From Acanthacorydalis orientalis (taxonomy: Eukaryota; Arthropoda; Insecta; Megaloptera; Corydalidae): DNA of 64,000 bases. Of the stretch, positions 11,623 through 23,790 are shown piece after piece. The position numbers were made by a program, and so were the translations under genes. Positions within the stretch are counted from its first letter, which is position 1, and each line of letters opens with the position of its first letter. The notes beneath the pieces are model-generated. The model did not search any database and was not told the origin of the DNA. It was given only the letters and a program-made list of their open reading frames with translations. The stretch spans positions 24,620,608 through 24,684,607 of the forward strand of contig CM068314.1 of assembly GCA_034766995.1 (NCBI GenBank). The letters run 5' to 3'.

Positions 11623-12186
11623 ATTTGGCATCGGCATATTTGTAGCCGTTCCTAGAGGCCGTCTGGGGCCCCGATAACAGCCAGAGTCTGCATATTTTCT
11701 TTCGAGTCTATCTCGAAAACATCATTTCGACAATGTATCGTCGCGCTGTCGTGCTCATATCCGGGAAAAGTTTCAAAAAAACCCGGATGTCTTACAGGAA
11801 GGTGATACCCCTACCCCTAGTAATTAAAATAGAAATTTGATTATAAAAAATACAAAAACAAACCTACATAAGATTATTAGCATAATATAAAATGTTTTCA
11901 TAAGAAGTTTTCCGCATTATTGATTTTCTCAGTTGCATGGATTTTTATTTCGATAACTTTTTGAAATTAAAAATTGATATTGATATACATTGATATATTC
12001 ACTATACATTGATAATGTCAAAAATTAATATTCTTTTCTAATTATCCCTTGTTTTCGGGAAATATTTTTGTATTTAACCGGTAATAAAAAGTTTAATTTC
12101 TCTGAAAACCTGAACGACTGGAATTACAATGCAAGTAAGACATTTTTGGGCGTTGAATTACTAAAGAAATAAAATTTATCTGCAAT

Positions 12187-12230
12187 TAACTTATTAAAAG
12201 TGTGTTGTGTTATTATTAAAAGTGTGTTAA
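12187..12230 (+). repeat. Short direct repeat
   Basis: TTATTAAAAGTGTGTT occurs twice about 25 bases apart, probably a replication-slippage duplication. Confidence 0.75.
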
Positions 12231-13308
12231 ATTATTAAATGAACATAAGTTGAATTAAAATTTCGCAATTATTCGTTTCTATTAATTGTCCTTACATATA
12301 GATTACCTTACATAAAACGTTTTCATCTTTAAAAAAATCTAAATTAACTTTAAATAAAAGCAATATATAAAAATATTAGTAAAGATTAACAAATTTTATT
12401 AACAAAATCTACTTAGTAAAATATTATTTATAACTTACTAAAATATTGCTTGTATACACTTCGATACTAAATGAGACAAGTATAAGGATTCTAACTCATC
12501 AATTGTTCAACAAATATTACAACAGCTTTACAAAAAATATATATCTTAAGACAAAGCTATGAACTTTATGAACATTTTTAACTTTTTTATATTTTAATTG
12601 AATCTTCGTTTTCTACAACAGAATTTTATTTTATGTTTTATACTGATTCTCTCCATTCATTATATTAATTTCATGAATATATCTGTATGTTTACATAATA
12701 CAACTTTATATAAGAACTATTCATGATATTAAATAATGAACGTTCATTTTGTTTTCAGTTTGTATAATTCGATATTTCACTCTACACGATATTGAATTAA
12801 TTACATTTTATGTACGTATACTTCTATATTTGAATACTAGTGAGCTTAAAAGAAGATAGTACTCTGAAAAAAAACTTTTAATTAACAGACTACAGTACTT
12901 TTCTTCAATACACGGATCTAAGTAAACAAGCAAGATATATTTCATCTCTATAAAAAATCTTGTCGGTCTGAAAAATGTTTATTTGATACGGATTTACAGC
13001 GTTTATGTAATCTATAAAAAAAACTACAGATAAAAAACTTTTATCTACTAAGATGTTCTAATTCAAAGTATCGATTAAAGCAAGTTAAGATTATTTACAG
13101 AAGTGATATAACCTTATATGGAAAAAAGACTATCAAATTATAAACAAAGCAATATTATTTTAATTTCTATAAAATAAAATTATATATTTATGATCATTTA
13201 ATTGTCATACATCTTTCAGATAGAACATTTCATAAATCGAAAATACATCTAAATAACATAAATAACAAATAAAATTAATATATTGTTATATAACCAATCT
13301 TGAATCTT

Positions 13309-13313
<5 letters not shown>

Positions 13314-13361
<48 letters not shown>
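13314..13361. repeat. (TA)n microsatellite
   Basis: About 24 units. Confidence 0.95.
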
Positions 13362-13365
<4 letters not shown>

Positions 13366-13729
13366 TAAATATATCACATGCCAAACACTATTCTAAATAT
13401 TAAAAATAGAGTAATATTCTTACTGTCATATAAAAATGTTTTATTTATTATCGTTCAAAATAATGAAATCTTTTACTCTGATAACTTATTTTTCTTTCCT
13501 AAATTAAAACTTCAATTTTTCACCTGAGTCTGTTCGACAACTTTTAACATGAAATGGTTCTAACTTTTTAGTTAAAACTTCTTTATTGATTTCCTTTATT
13601 TTACAGACGTTTTAACTCTCTATACTACAAAATTATTATGACATATATTGATTTTTTTACTACTTGGTATTTTCAAAGTTTCAAATAAATTTACAAGATT
13701 TATCCTTTATTTAGTCATGTTATAAACAT

Positions 13730-13769
13730 ACACACACACACATATACATATATATATATATATATATAA
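13730..13769. repeat. (CA)n-(TA)n compound microsatellite
   Basis: Short CA repeat, CATA, then TA repeat. Confidence 0.85.
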
Positions 13770-14524
13770 AGCAAGTTTAAACAATAATAAACGTTATATC
13801 ATAAATAAAAAAACATGTAAAATCAAGATTTTAGTATTAAAATTAAATCTACATTTGTGATTTTAAATGGAACAATACACAATATTACACGGATATTGTA
13901 TATATTTACAGATTAAAAAATTTATTTCGAATCAGGTGTATTTAAATAGAAGCCAATTAAATTGTACTGTGGAAAACAGCTTTTTGTATTTGAAAACAAA
14001 ATTGATTACTCATGATAAAAAAATCGTGTAGATTAAAAAAAAAATAGTATCCATACAATTGATACATAAAAATGTTCTACTTTAGTTTTATTTAATATAG
14101 TTTTTAACAGGTTGTGGAACAGTCAGGCGAAACTAAATTCGTACTTTATTACATTTATTATATTGAAAATAGTTTTGATTTATTAATATAAAAATATACA
14201 ATGAATACCGAATAATAGTTTATATATTCTTAAAAAATAGATTTAATAAAAAAAATATTAATAATTTAATTTTAAAGTAATATTTTAAGATACAAATCAG
14301 TGTTTACTTGCTTATCAATTGTTTTCATACTTTAAAACTAAAGATTCATTTGTTGGAATATAAGAAATGTTATGATAAAATAAATCTCATATATAATAAA
14401 ATTAAAAAAAAACTTTTTCGAAATAATGACAAATTTATATTAAATTCAATCCACAAACACATTAATTATAAAAGCGTTATGCGCAAATATGTTTGTAATA
14501 TCAGCAAATAATAATTAATGTAGA

Positions 14525-14850
14525 AGATGGGACCAAAGACACTCTGTAAAGGCTACCACTTACCCTTCAAGTACCTTTTATGTGAAACGCTTTAGAGACT
14601 GTACATAATACAAAGCGAGAATATATTCGCATAGTGGAGACACTTTCCAACGTTCTTCTTTTGAATGTGTATATGGACAACCAAGTGAGCAACCAATATT
14701 GCAATGGTTGTACACTGAAGTCTTTTGTAGTTCAAAACTTAAAGGGAAATTCAAACCGGTCATCCATCCAAAACGATTTATATATTTTTCAATTTGTATG
14801 AACCCAAATTGTGCCATAGACACACCAATGACACACTCTTTTTGAAAACA
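14525..14850. other. Coding-like GC-richer segment, unassigned
   Basis: Composition rises above the flanks and long open frames exist on both strands: an 81-codon minus frame ending in CEYILALYYVQSLKRFT, and a plus frame of similar length with the phrase PVIHPKRFIYFSICMNPNC. I match neither to a family. It may be a fragment of an old transposon or of a gene; the strand is undecided. Confidence 0.25.
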
Positions 14851-15003
14851 TCAAAAGCAACTCGTTTTGAGTGGATAGCTAAATGATTTGAATTTTATAT
14901 TCTTTTCCGTATTACTAAAATAAAATATACATACTTTATGCCTGTATGTTGTATTGATACCAAAATATTAATATTTACGTACTTATATCCCTTTTATACT
15001 CAT

Positions 15004-15013
<10 letters not shown>

Positions 15014-15064
<51 letters not shown>
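15014..15064. repeat. (CA)n-(TA)n microsatellite
   Basis: A short CA run just upstream leads into about 25 TA units. Confidence 0.95.
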
Positions 15065-15067
<3 letters not shown>

Positions 15068-15957
15068 ATATAAACGATATTTTATTTCGTTTTAGATGAA
15101 ATATATTTGCATAATAAAGTGTATATCAATCATATTTGTGTTTGTGTTTATGTATGTATCAATGTATGTATGTATTAATATGTGTATGTATGCACGTGTG
15201 AGTGTGTGTATATATATATATACACATATTATTGAAAATTATTAAAGATGAACCATTTATTCAAAAAGTATTGGAACCATATACAAAACAAGAGTTTTTA
15301 AAAATGACGATACATTACAGAAGGAATAACGTACTTGTTACTATCAAAAAGGAACATTTGAACACTATATATATATATATATAATTAAAACAAGTCAATT
15401 AGTCATAAAAAAACACAGTCGTTCGGTCAAAAGAACTAAGAGCCGTGCCCGTATTTTGTATAGTTTCGCCTATAAATGACTACAGTCTGGTATGGCATGA
15501 CGAATGAACTAATCATTCGGCCTTATTTTTTTGACAATGAATGAAAAAATCATTAAACGTAAACGTTCTTCATTTTAGATTAATGTCTGAAAAATTTTCT
15601 GTTCTATACATGGAGTGGTTTGATCTCTAGAACATGTGATTCTGATAGAAAAATGTTACAGCACACACTACTCGAATGACATCAAATTTGATAAGCGCAC
15701 CTGTAAACATCTTCTCTCGAAATACAGACATTAATTAACTTACACTTTCTGTAAATTTGATGGCCGCAGTATTTTTTACAGTAATTTCTAAACGGGAAAT
15801 CTATGGTAATAAACAATAAATTCGAGTTGAGTTTAATACTAATATTCAAACCAAAATATTTAATTTATCGGCCGAAATTTTAAGAAAGGAAATGAAAAAT
15901 CCCTACCTATTGTTATAAAAAATGGGATATATTAGCTGTATTTAAATATGTATGGAA

Positions 15958-15961
<4 letters not shown>

Positions 15962-16000
<39 letters not shown>
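15962..16000. repeat. (TA)n directly abutting a mariner end
   Basis: About 19 TA units with no spacer before the terminal repeat at 16001. Confidence 0.95.
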
Positions 16001-16003
<3 letters not shown>

Positions 16004-17076
16004 GAGGGCGGTTTGAAGATTAATTTGGTTCAATTTTAGAGACAACAGCTTCAATTCCAAAATGTACTTTATTTTACGGCAGAATCCTCTCGAAACTTAA
16101 TGCACTTGTCTCAACGTTTCTCCGGTTTCATGGTTTCCTCCTTGGTGGGTTTCTCAAGGTCCTCAAAATAGACTTTTGAGACCTCTATCGCCTCTTAATT
16201 CAACCCGAATAGCTTTCCATCCAAGAAAATTTCGAGTTCCGATGACAGATGGAAGTTTAAGGGAATCAAATCAGATAAATATGGTGGATGCGGAAAGATT
16301 TCAAACTTCAATTCGGTCAATTTTCGCTGAGAGACAACACTCGAATGAACCGGTGCATTGTCATGGTGAAACAATATTTTTTCTTGACCATTCCGGGACG
16401 TTCATCTGCGATCGCTGCTTTCAACTTCTCCAAAAGTGCTGCGTAGTATTGGCCAGTAACTGTTTTGCCATTCTGAGGATATTCGATTAAGATAATTCAT
16501 TTCGCATCCTAGATAACTAACTCCATCACCTTTCCAGCCGAGTGAACCGTCTTTGTTTTCTTCGGAGCTGTTTCGCCGCGTTCAGTCTACTGTTTTGTGT
16601 TTCATCCGAGTTTCATCTATGGTCACAAAATGCTGCATAAAATCTATTGAATTATATTTAAACAGTTCCAAGAAGTCAGATGGTATTCGTGTATGAACTC
16701 GTTTTTGCCCTGTAGTGAGAAAACGTGGCGCCCATCTTGTAGAACGTTTTTTTTCCATATACAATTCATTTTGCAAAGAAATGAAGCGTTAGCTGAATTG
16801 AGATACCTATAACCTCTGCTATCTCATTCGTCGGTTAGACAAATACATACCTGTTTTCTCTTCCAAAAAAAGAACTGAATCACACCTCGAATTCCGATTT
16901 TATACATTTTGCACTTTTGCACGAAACATTTGTGCTGAAACAACCGTCAGACGAAGAATTAATGGCGGAATGACGCAACTTCACATGCGTTACTAAAAGG
17001 GATGAAAATATATACAGCTGTCCTCCTCTTCCTCAGCGAGTACAAGAACCAAGTTACACTTTAAACTTCCTTCTTG
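16001..17076 (-). mobile_element. Mariner element with both ends
   Basis: The terminal repeats are CACGAGGGCGGTTTGAAG at the left and, reversed, TACAAGAAGGAAGTTTAAAG at the right; both lead to AACTTGGTT/AATTTGGTT-type sequence. Both flanks are TA-rich, consistent with a TA target. At about 1076 bp it is shorter than the roughly 1.25-1.3 kb expected for a full mariner, because part of the N-terminal coding region is deleted. Confidence 0.8.
16010..16925 (-). pseudogene. Mariner (DD34D-type) transposase relic
   Basis: A cut-and-paste transposase, recognisable from scattered phrases across frames. From the N-terminus: a short hydrophobic stretch IGIRGVIQFFFWKRK; then, after a deletion of roughly 60 codons, IAEVIGIS; then LYMEKKRSTRWAPRFLTTGQ and HFVTIDETRMKH, which carries the first catalytic D (the family has W where this has R). 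Further on are traces of the second block (YCFTMTMH replacing FHxDNAxxH) and YFEDLEKPTKEE...DKCIKFRED near the end. Stops and frameshifts occur throughout. Plus-strand reading frames here are shadows. Confidence 0.8.
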
Positions 17077-18388
17077 TATATATGTGTGTATGTATATATA
17101 TATATATATATATAAACGATAGTATTTCCCAAAAAGATGTTTTAATATGAAGCAGTTAAAAATTAAACATTTTTTTTACAAAAAAAATACTTCTACATGA
17201 TTACATATTTTTCAAAACCATTATACGTTATTCCCTGCATTTTTTTTTTTGTTTTATCAACTTTGTTTAACAAATCTAAACATAAATATGAAACCAGGTG
17301 AGATTTTCCATGTAAATAACGTATGCTAATCCCGATAATCGAAATTATTCAGAATCAAATCAAACAATATGGTAATTTGTTGGAATTTGTCAACAATAAA
17401 ATCGATCCGTAGCTGTCACAGCGCACAGTCACATTTATTTAATATACTGATACACATTATCTATGTATAGACATGCCATCAAATTTCTCTTAATATAAAC
17501 ATGTGAAAAAATGTATCACGATGACATATGTAACATTTGTTATTTAGAAATGTCATCGGCAAATATTCATTTTGATACAAATATGCTACACGAAATTCAA
17601 TCATGTCGGTATGTATTCAAATATGTTTCCAATAGTTGTTAAAGCATAAATTTCAGACATTTTATCTGACAAACACGAAAATAGAGAAATGTCTAACCTA
17701 GTCAATAACAGATTGATTCAAAAAAATATATTTCGAAAAATAAATTTTCGGCAAGTAGTAAAACCTTATAACAATTTATTATACTTAAAATACATATTTC
17801 TTGTTATCCATGACAGATTATAAAATATGGATTTTATATTTTAATTAGAATTTAATCAAATATAATTCATTTGATTTGTAAAAAAATAAGTTAACATTCA
17901 TAACATTTTACTTCTAGCAATACTTCTAGTAAAAAATATTTTGTATAAAAGAAGCACTTAGAAAATTGCTATTTCATAAAAACTTTATTTATGAAATAGT
18001 AATTTTTAGTCTTTAAGGATAGTGAATATTTTTGATCGAAAAATATTAGTATGGTTTGCGGGATGAAAAAAGAATTCACTTCATAGAAAAGGATTTATCA
18101 TGGAAAAGAGCTAAATAAGATATGAGAATAAAAAATCAAGATAAAGTTTTATTATATTATAAAAAAAACCTTATGATGTCACGAAATGATAATCATAAGG
18201 AACTATTTTCAGATACTTGAACCAAATCCATGAAATGGGCATTATATTAAATTTCTTAAATATTCGTATTCATTTAATAAATAACCAACTCACTCTATTA
18301 AAATTTTAACTATTAATTATTAAATTAGTGAAATAACTAATTCAATTAATAATTGTATTACACACACGGACATTTTCTAAAACTGCAG
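17077..18388. other. AT-rich non-coding stretch
   Basis: It starts with a TG/TA microsatellite at 17080-17114. No frame, repeat or GC-rich patch stands out in the rest. Confidence 0.55.
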
Positions 18389-18480
18389 ATTGAACGAAAT
18401 AAACGAAATTAATTTTCCGAGTCGAATTGTTATGACAAACCGCACGAAGATAATATTTGCTATTGTCATATACATTAAAG
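18389..18480 (+). CDS. Candidate exon with possible signal peptide
   Basis: TTTTCTAAAACTGCAG precedes 92 bases that end in AAAG and are followed by GTAAGT. One frame is open throughout and contains an internal start giving MTNRTKIIFAIVIYIK, a basic start followed by a hydrophobic run, as in the first part of a secretion signal or membrane anchor. As a first coding exon it would begin at about 18433. No following exon can be identified, and a chance match in AT-rich DNA is possible. Confidence 0.2.
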
Positions 18481-18992
18481 GTAAGTAACCAATTTATATA
18501 ACTATGCACTCACGCACCTCTACTCATATAATACTCATTGGCTTTGTTTAGGGATAGACATTACGAACAATGTTTATATAGTGTAGTTTAAATTCAAATT
18601 AAACGCAATGAACGAGAATATAGAATTGTTGTCAGTAAATATAAACCACAAATTACACGAGTGTCGATAATTACTTGTTTCCACTAGATATGCCAACGAA
18701 AAACGATAAAGCAACACTAAGATGCGAAATATTTGACTTACTAACTCAATTACTTTACAAAGGTTCAGATCGAGTCGTTAATAAACGAAACCTCAATTTC
18801 AATTTTCAATTTAAATTAGTATCTTTAGACATTAGTTCATGTATAAAGGATAAATTATAACCAACATATCCATACTCATATTACATACGCATGGAATCAC
18901 GAATATAAATCATTTCTATTTGTGATGTGCGAATTTGAAGTTGTGCACATTTTCATGGTTGCTAAAAATGGAAAATATGAATGATATTAATA
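18481..18992. other. Non-coding stretch
   Basis: Only a 61-codon random-looking plus frame (18675-18860) is present. No recognisable domain or repeat is seen. Confidence 0.5.
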
Positions 18993-19555
18993 TTCGGTCA
19001 TCTCATAAGCAATGCGATGTTTGAAAATAAGTTTTGAAACAATGACAAAAAACTGACGTTTTAATTTTTTTATCCAAGATATATTTATCGTCATTATTTA
19101 CAACTTCTTCCCATCTTAACCTTAAATTTTCAATACTATGACGATGAAACTTTTTGGGATTTGCATTAAAGAAAGACTCAATCCTTTCGGACATCACTCT
19201 CTGCATTAACCCGTTTTCCACTGATGTGATTTTTGAGACATCAAAGCAGATGATAATACGAAGATGCTAAGTCAGTGGAATATGGTCGATGAGGCATAAC
19301 TTCCCATTCAAATTGCCTCAGTTTTTGGAGGGTTTGGGATACCGTGTGAGGTCGGACGTTGTTACGGTGAAAAATTACGCCTTTTCTGTTGACTAATGCT
19401 GACCGTTTTTCATCAATGGATTGTTTAACCGTACCAGCTGTCCACAATACAACTCCTTTATGATGGTTGGATTCTCTGTTAGTAGCTAGCAATGGATAAT
19501 TACTTTCATATCCCACTGAACATATAACATAACCTTTTGTGAATAAACCACTCAT
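18993..19555 (-). pseudogene. 5'-truncated mariner transposase relic
   Basis: The C-terminal half of a mariner transposase. In order: KGVVLWTAGTVKQSIDEKRS, ALVNRKGVIFHRNNVRPHT (second catalytic block, with HRNN where the family has HQDN, so the aspartate is lost), QFEWEVMPHRPYSTDLASSY (third block, final D replaced by Y), then after a frameshift FFNANPKKFHRHSIENLRLR and WEEVVNNDDKYILD. The 3' end carries TTCGGTCATCTCATAAGCAA after TA, related to the CATAAGTAATG end of the element at 23605. The N-terminal half is absent, replaced by the TA repeat that starts at 19569. Confidence 0.85.
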
Positions 19556-19566
19556 TTAACAGTTAA

Positions 19567-19568
<2 letters not shown>

Positions 19569-19642
<74 letters not shown>
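19569..19642. repeat. Long (AT)n separating two transposons
   Basis: About 36 AT units. It lies between the truncated mariner and the TTAGGTGTA-type element and appears to have replaced the end of each. Confidence 0.95.
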
Positions 19643-19645
<3 letters not shown>

Positions 19646-20197
19646 AAAAAATAATTCTGTGCCTTTAAATTGAATCAATCATAACTTTGTTATAAATTAA
19701 AATATTTTCTCGTCATTTTAGGATTTTGAAGTGTCAGTCTTAACATTTAAAAACATTATATATCTTTGGCTAAGCAATTATCATAACCTCATAAAACAGT
19801 AATAAACACACAGTATTAGGCATAGCATACTTTTACAGTACACATACTTTTCGCATTCCAATTGAAAAAAATACTACCGAAGCTACGAGAATGATTTATT
19901 CAGCTTAGGATGAGGTGTTGTGACTGTGAAAATGCTAAGAAACTGAAAGAGGTCCAAAAATGCATTACGACTTCATCGACTCAAAACCGCCATCTTTTTT
20001 TGTCGGACAATTCGTCAATTACCCGAAAGATGTGCTCCATCTGTCGGATATATAACATTTATATAACTTTGGGTATTTTATATAACTTTGCTCAAGTTAC
20101 ATAAAATAATGGGATATATTTTGAGGATTGAAATGTATTGCATTTTTCTGTAAACATTCATTTTTCTATAAAAGACAGAATTAAATTATACACTGAA
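19642..20197 (+). mobile_element. TTAGGTGTA-ended non-autonomous element, copy 1
   Basis: It aligns end to end, in opposite orientation, with 39203-39717. Shared phrases include ATTGAATCAATCATAA, AACATTTAAAAA(C/T)ATTATA, CATACTTTTCGCATTC and GATGAAGTCGTAATG (reversed). The left six bases of the terminal repeat are replaced by AT repeat; the right end, reversed, is TTCAGTGTATAATTTAATTC before TA. A central fragment looks once-coding (VQKCITTSS), but I cannot assign it. It is flanked on both sides by TA microsatellites. Confidence 0.75.
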
Positions 20198-20200
20198 TAT

Positions 20201-20232
20201 TATATATATATATACATACATATACATATATT

Positions 20233-20306
<74 letters not shown>
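20201..20306. repeat. Long interrupted (TA)n
   Basis: TA blocks with CATA interruptions, directly after the element ending at 20197. Confidence 0.95.
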
Positions 20307-20308
<2 letters not shown>

Positions 20309-22287
20309 CAATAAATAAATATTCATTCCTTTTCAATCTGTCACAAAACGAATATAAATTATATGAATTTCTGTGATGTGACTTGTGAATTATTTGAATT
20401 TTAGATTAAGGGGTTTTTGTTTCAATAATAAAAAAAATGCTTCAAGTAACACACAAAGCTCACTAAAGACATACAAAGAAGTTAATGCCCCGTAATATAT
20501 TAGAACGAATCAATGATAGTGAAAAGAATTCTTTAAATACAAAAATAGATCTTCGAGTTTTCCAGTTCGAATGATGTATTGGATCCTGGAATATATTTTC
20601 AGTTAGGTTTGACAAGCTTTATCCGTTCGTCCGTTCGTAAAATCGCCGTCCTTCCGGCAGCCAACTGTTACACATACAAAGAAAGCTCGCCCTTTTATAT
20701 ATGACAAAATGCAAGCTGCCACTATGAAGAGGCCGCGGACACAGGCTCTTTCAGCTGTCCGTTTTATGACCACTTCTGAATAACAGATTATGAATTTAAT
20801 ATGCAGTCGTTTCCATGACGTTTATATCCGTTTTGTACAATATTGGTTTCTAAAGTACACTGCGTTCCCTTTGTTACTCGATTTTATACGTATATAAGCT
20901 TTTCATACGAATTTAACCTATGTAATATGTGCTCAATAAAATATATACTAAAAACACGGATATAAAACTTGATTATTATAGTCCATTTATTTTCATGCAT
21001 GTCGCCCATCGGTTATAAAAAAGCTGTTTAATATTATTTTATTGTATACGTTTGATATATTTTAAATAATATTGATATTGTAAGAGATCGTCTTTAGATA
21101 TCGTTTTAATACTGCATACGAGACTACAAGACTATCTCCTCGCAAAAGATCAGTATAAGAAATTCTGAACAGCAATAGCACGATATTATCTTTAACATTA
21201 GAATGATTTTCAAGAAAATCTCGCAATTTAAAAGATTGAAATAAGTTATAGAGTCAATTTTACCAAGTGTTTTTTTATTATACCCACATTTTATACACAT
21301 CCCGTTAAGAAGAATGCATATTTTCTAATGAAAAAAAATAATTTTGAACAATTTTATACTTTCTTAATATTCTTCAAGAATACAAATCTCTAATGTAAAA
21401 TTATAATTATATTTACATGACATTATATAAAACAATCTCCTTATTATATCATTTTATAAAAAAATCTCCTTAGAGTCATAAATTAAGAATAAAAAATATC
21501 TAAATTTCTTTACGTTTGTCGTAGTCAAATAACGTACAAATATAAAATTGAAATCAAACAATTGTACAGAAAAATCAATTAATATATATTCTGGAGTACG
21601 CAGTAAGCGATTTTCCATTTTCATTTTAATTCCGAACCATTTTTCATTTCTACTGAAGTGAATTTTCAAAGCTCTCAATAATATAAAATCAATATACGAC
21701 GAAATTATTACCATCGAATATTAAAAATCTTGGAAGGCATTTACTGACAACTCTGCAAGCAATGGAATGATGGTGAATTTGAAATAAAATGACCATTCGT
21801 AAGTAAAACACTTTCTTTCTTGAACGAAGATCAGCAATAAATTATATTTTTAAACTGTGAAACATTTCATTGAACGAACCGTAACCGAAATGCATACACT
21901 TGTTAAAGAAAATATATTTCCATTCAGAATAGGTTTTTATCGCTTCACAAAAAGCGATAAAACGAATTTAATTCGGAAAATTTGAATACGCAGCATTTAA
22001 AAAGTGTTGAGTTAACTTCGGAGAAAAAAACTTTATATTTAAGTAACTAAATGAATAATTTATGAAAATGCTTAAATAATACTTGACTATTACTTCATAA
22101 TGACAACCGTTAAATGTGCACTTTTTTAAATAATACAGGAATTTATCATTTTTCATTAAAATTGTCCTTTTATTAGAAAAGTCTTTAAATGGTCAAGGAT
22201 GCACTTTAAATATACTTAACTATCAAGATGTAATGCTATTAGTTTTATATTAAACGGCAATTATTTCAGTATAACTTTATTAATATA

Positions 22288-22290
<3 letters not shown>

Positions 22291-22345
<55 letters not shown>
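22291..22345. repeat. (AT)n microsatellite
   Basis: About 27 units. Confidence 0.95.
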
Positions 22346-22346
<1 letters not shown>

Positions 22347-22420
22347 TAAAATATATAACTTAAATATACTACTATACTTAAATTACTACTATACTTTAAA
22401 TATACTTACTATATTACTTA
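22346..22420. repeat. Degenerate tandem repeat beside (AT)n
   Basis: Variants of ACTTAAATATACTACTAT repeat about three times, apparently drifted from a short tandem unit next to the microsatellite. Confidence 0.6.
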
Positions 22421-23359
22421 AAAGCAAATTGAAAATTTTTAAAAACATATAAATCAATCATATAACAAACATATTTTCAATTTGAAAAAACAAATTAGTT
22501 CACTTAAATTTCTCACAACTAAATACATACATGACATCATATATTTTTGGTGTATCCAAAATTAAAATATAAAACATTATTTTCAACAAATAAATCGTTA
22601 CTAGACGAGGCACTTAAAACGAAATAGTATTTAATATTAAATTATTTCTAGTGTTTCACTCAACATACATCTCTCAAAATATAATATTAAAACACTCTTC
22701 GTTTACAAACGCAGTAGTGTTAATAAATTATGTGAATTAATATATTAATATCAGTACAATAGTGAAACAAGCCACAATACAGAGTGATGTAACAATGAGT
22801 GGAACAACACATGTCATATGAAAACAAAAGGAAGTAAGATTATTATCTTTATAATCAAGTATTCATTATGAGAAATGAAAAATGTATCGTTTGTAGAAAC
22901 AAATTCTTTCGAACAGATAATTATTAAATTATTAGATCATTTTGTTATAATGGATAAAAGTAATTAGGTTAAACTTTAAGACTACAATTAAATATTTTCA
23001 TAAATTGAATATTTCCACATTTAAAATACATTAATAAAATCATAAATAAATATCATAGATAAATTAATTTTTTGTGTTTTGTATTTTGCATTTATATTTA
23101 ATTTTCAATTAAAATTAATGCACGCTGATGTAACACACTACACTTACTGTTCAATATATTTTACTTGTTAATATGATTTATTTTTCAAATATATTTGCAC
23201 AGTCTGTTATTTAACAAATTTATTATAAAATTCAAACACTTTTAAAATTGCAAAAAATGCATTTAAAATAATTGTTGAATTGAAGAAATTGTTAAGAATG
23301 TCCGTTCAAATCATTAAAATGTTTTTATTTCACATATTTATCTTTTTACTTCGGTTATT

Positions 23360-23364
<5 letters not shown>

Positions 23365-23413
<49 letters not shown>
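23365..23413. repeat. (AT)n microsatellite
   Basis: About 24 units, roughly 190 bases before a mariner end. Confidence 0.95.
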
Positions 23414-23416
<3 letters not shown>

Positions 23417-23684
23417 GTAATGTTATAACATTAAATTTACTAGTAAATTTTTGGAAAGAAAATCAAAGTAAACATTATTTTATACACAGACATTATAAAA
23501 AAATACTATACAAAAGTACACTAATTTTTATTATGTTTATTAATCGTCCCATTTATTTTTTAATCGACCAAACTACTAGAATTGTGTTAAAATACTATAT
23601 ATTAGGGGTACCCATAAGTAATGTTTTATTCATATTAAATAAACATTATTATTTTGCTCGTGGACGTGATTTATTATTACATAA

Positions 23685-23686
<2 letters not shown>

Positions 23687-23720
<34 letters not shown>
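23687..23720. repeat. (TA)n inside a mariner leader
   Basis: About 17 units between the left terminal repeat and the transposase start at 23791, so the repeat expanded after or within the element. Confidence 0.9.
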
Positions 23721-23721
<1 letters not shown>

Positions 23722-23790
23722 CTAATTAAATTTTTGACATTTAGTGTGCTTAATGTGAAATTTTGAATGAATTTGAGTGTACCATTAAAA

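Larger units (their letters stand above)
10116..16000. other. Mostly non-coding stretch with unexplained islands
   Basis: It contains TA microsatellites, a candidate exon at 10894-10954, a GC-richer segment at 11500-11820 with a direct repeat, and a coding-like but unassigned segment at 14520-14850. A non-repetitive stretch at 15400-15830 (with GTTCGGTCAAAAGAAC) shows no frame I recognise. Confidence 0.5.
20310..23600. other. AT-rich non-coding stretch
   Basis: It contains two TA microsatellites and a GC-richer patch at 20560-20830 with CCGTTCGTCCGTTCGT and GGCCGCGGACAC that I cannot identify. No gene is seen. Confidence 0.5.

Noticed and set aside
16176..16490. 104-codon plus-strand frame
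   Set aside because: Antisense shadow of the minus-strand mariner transposase relic.
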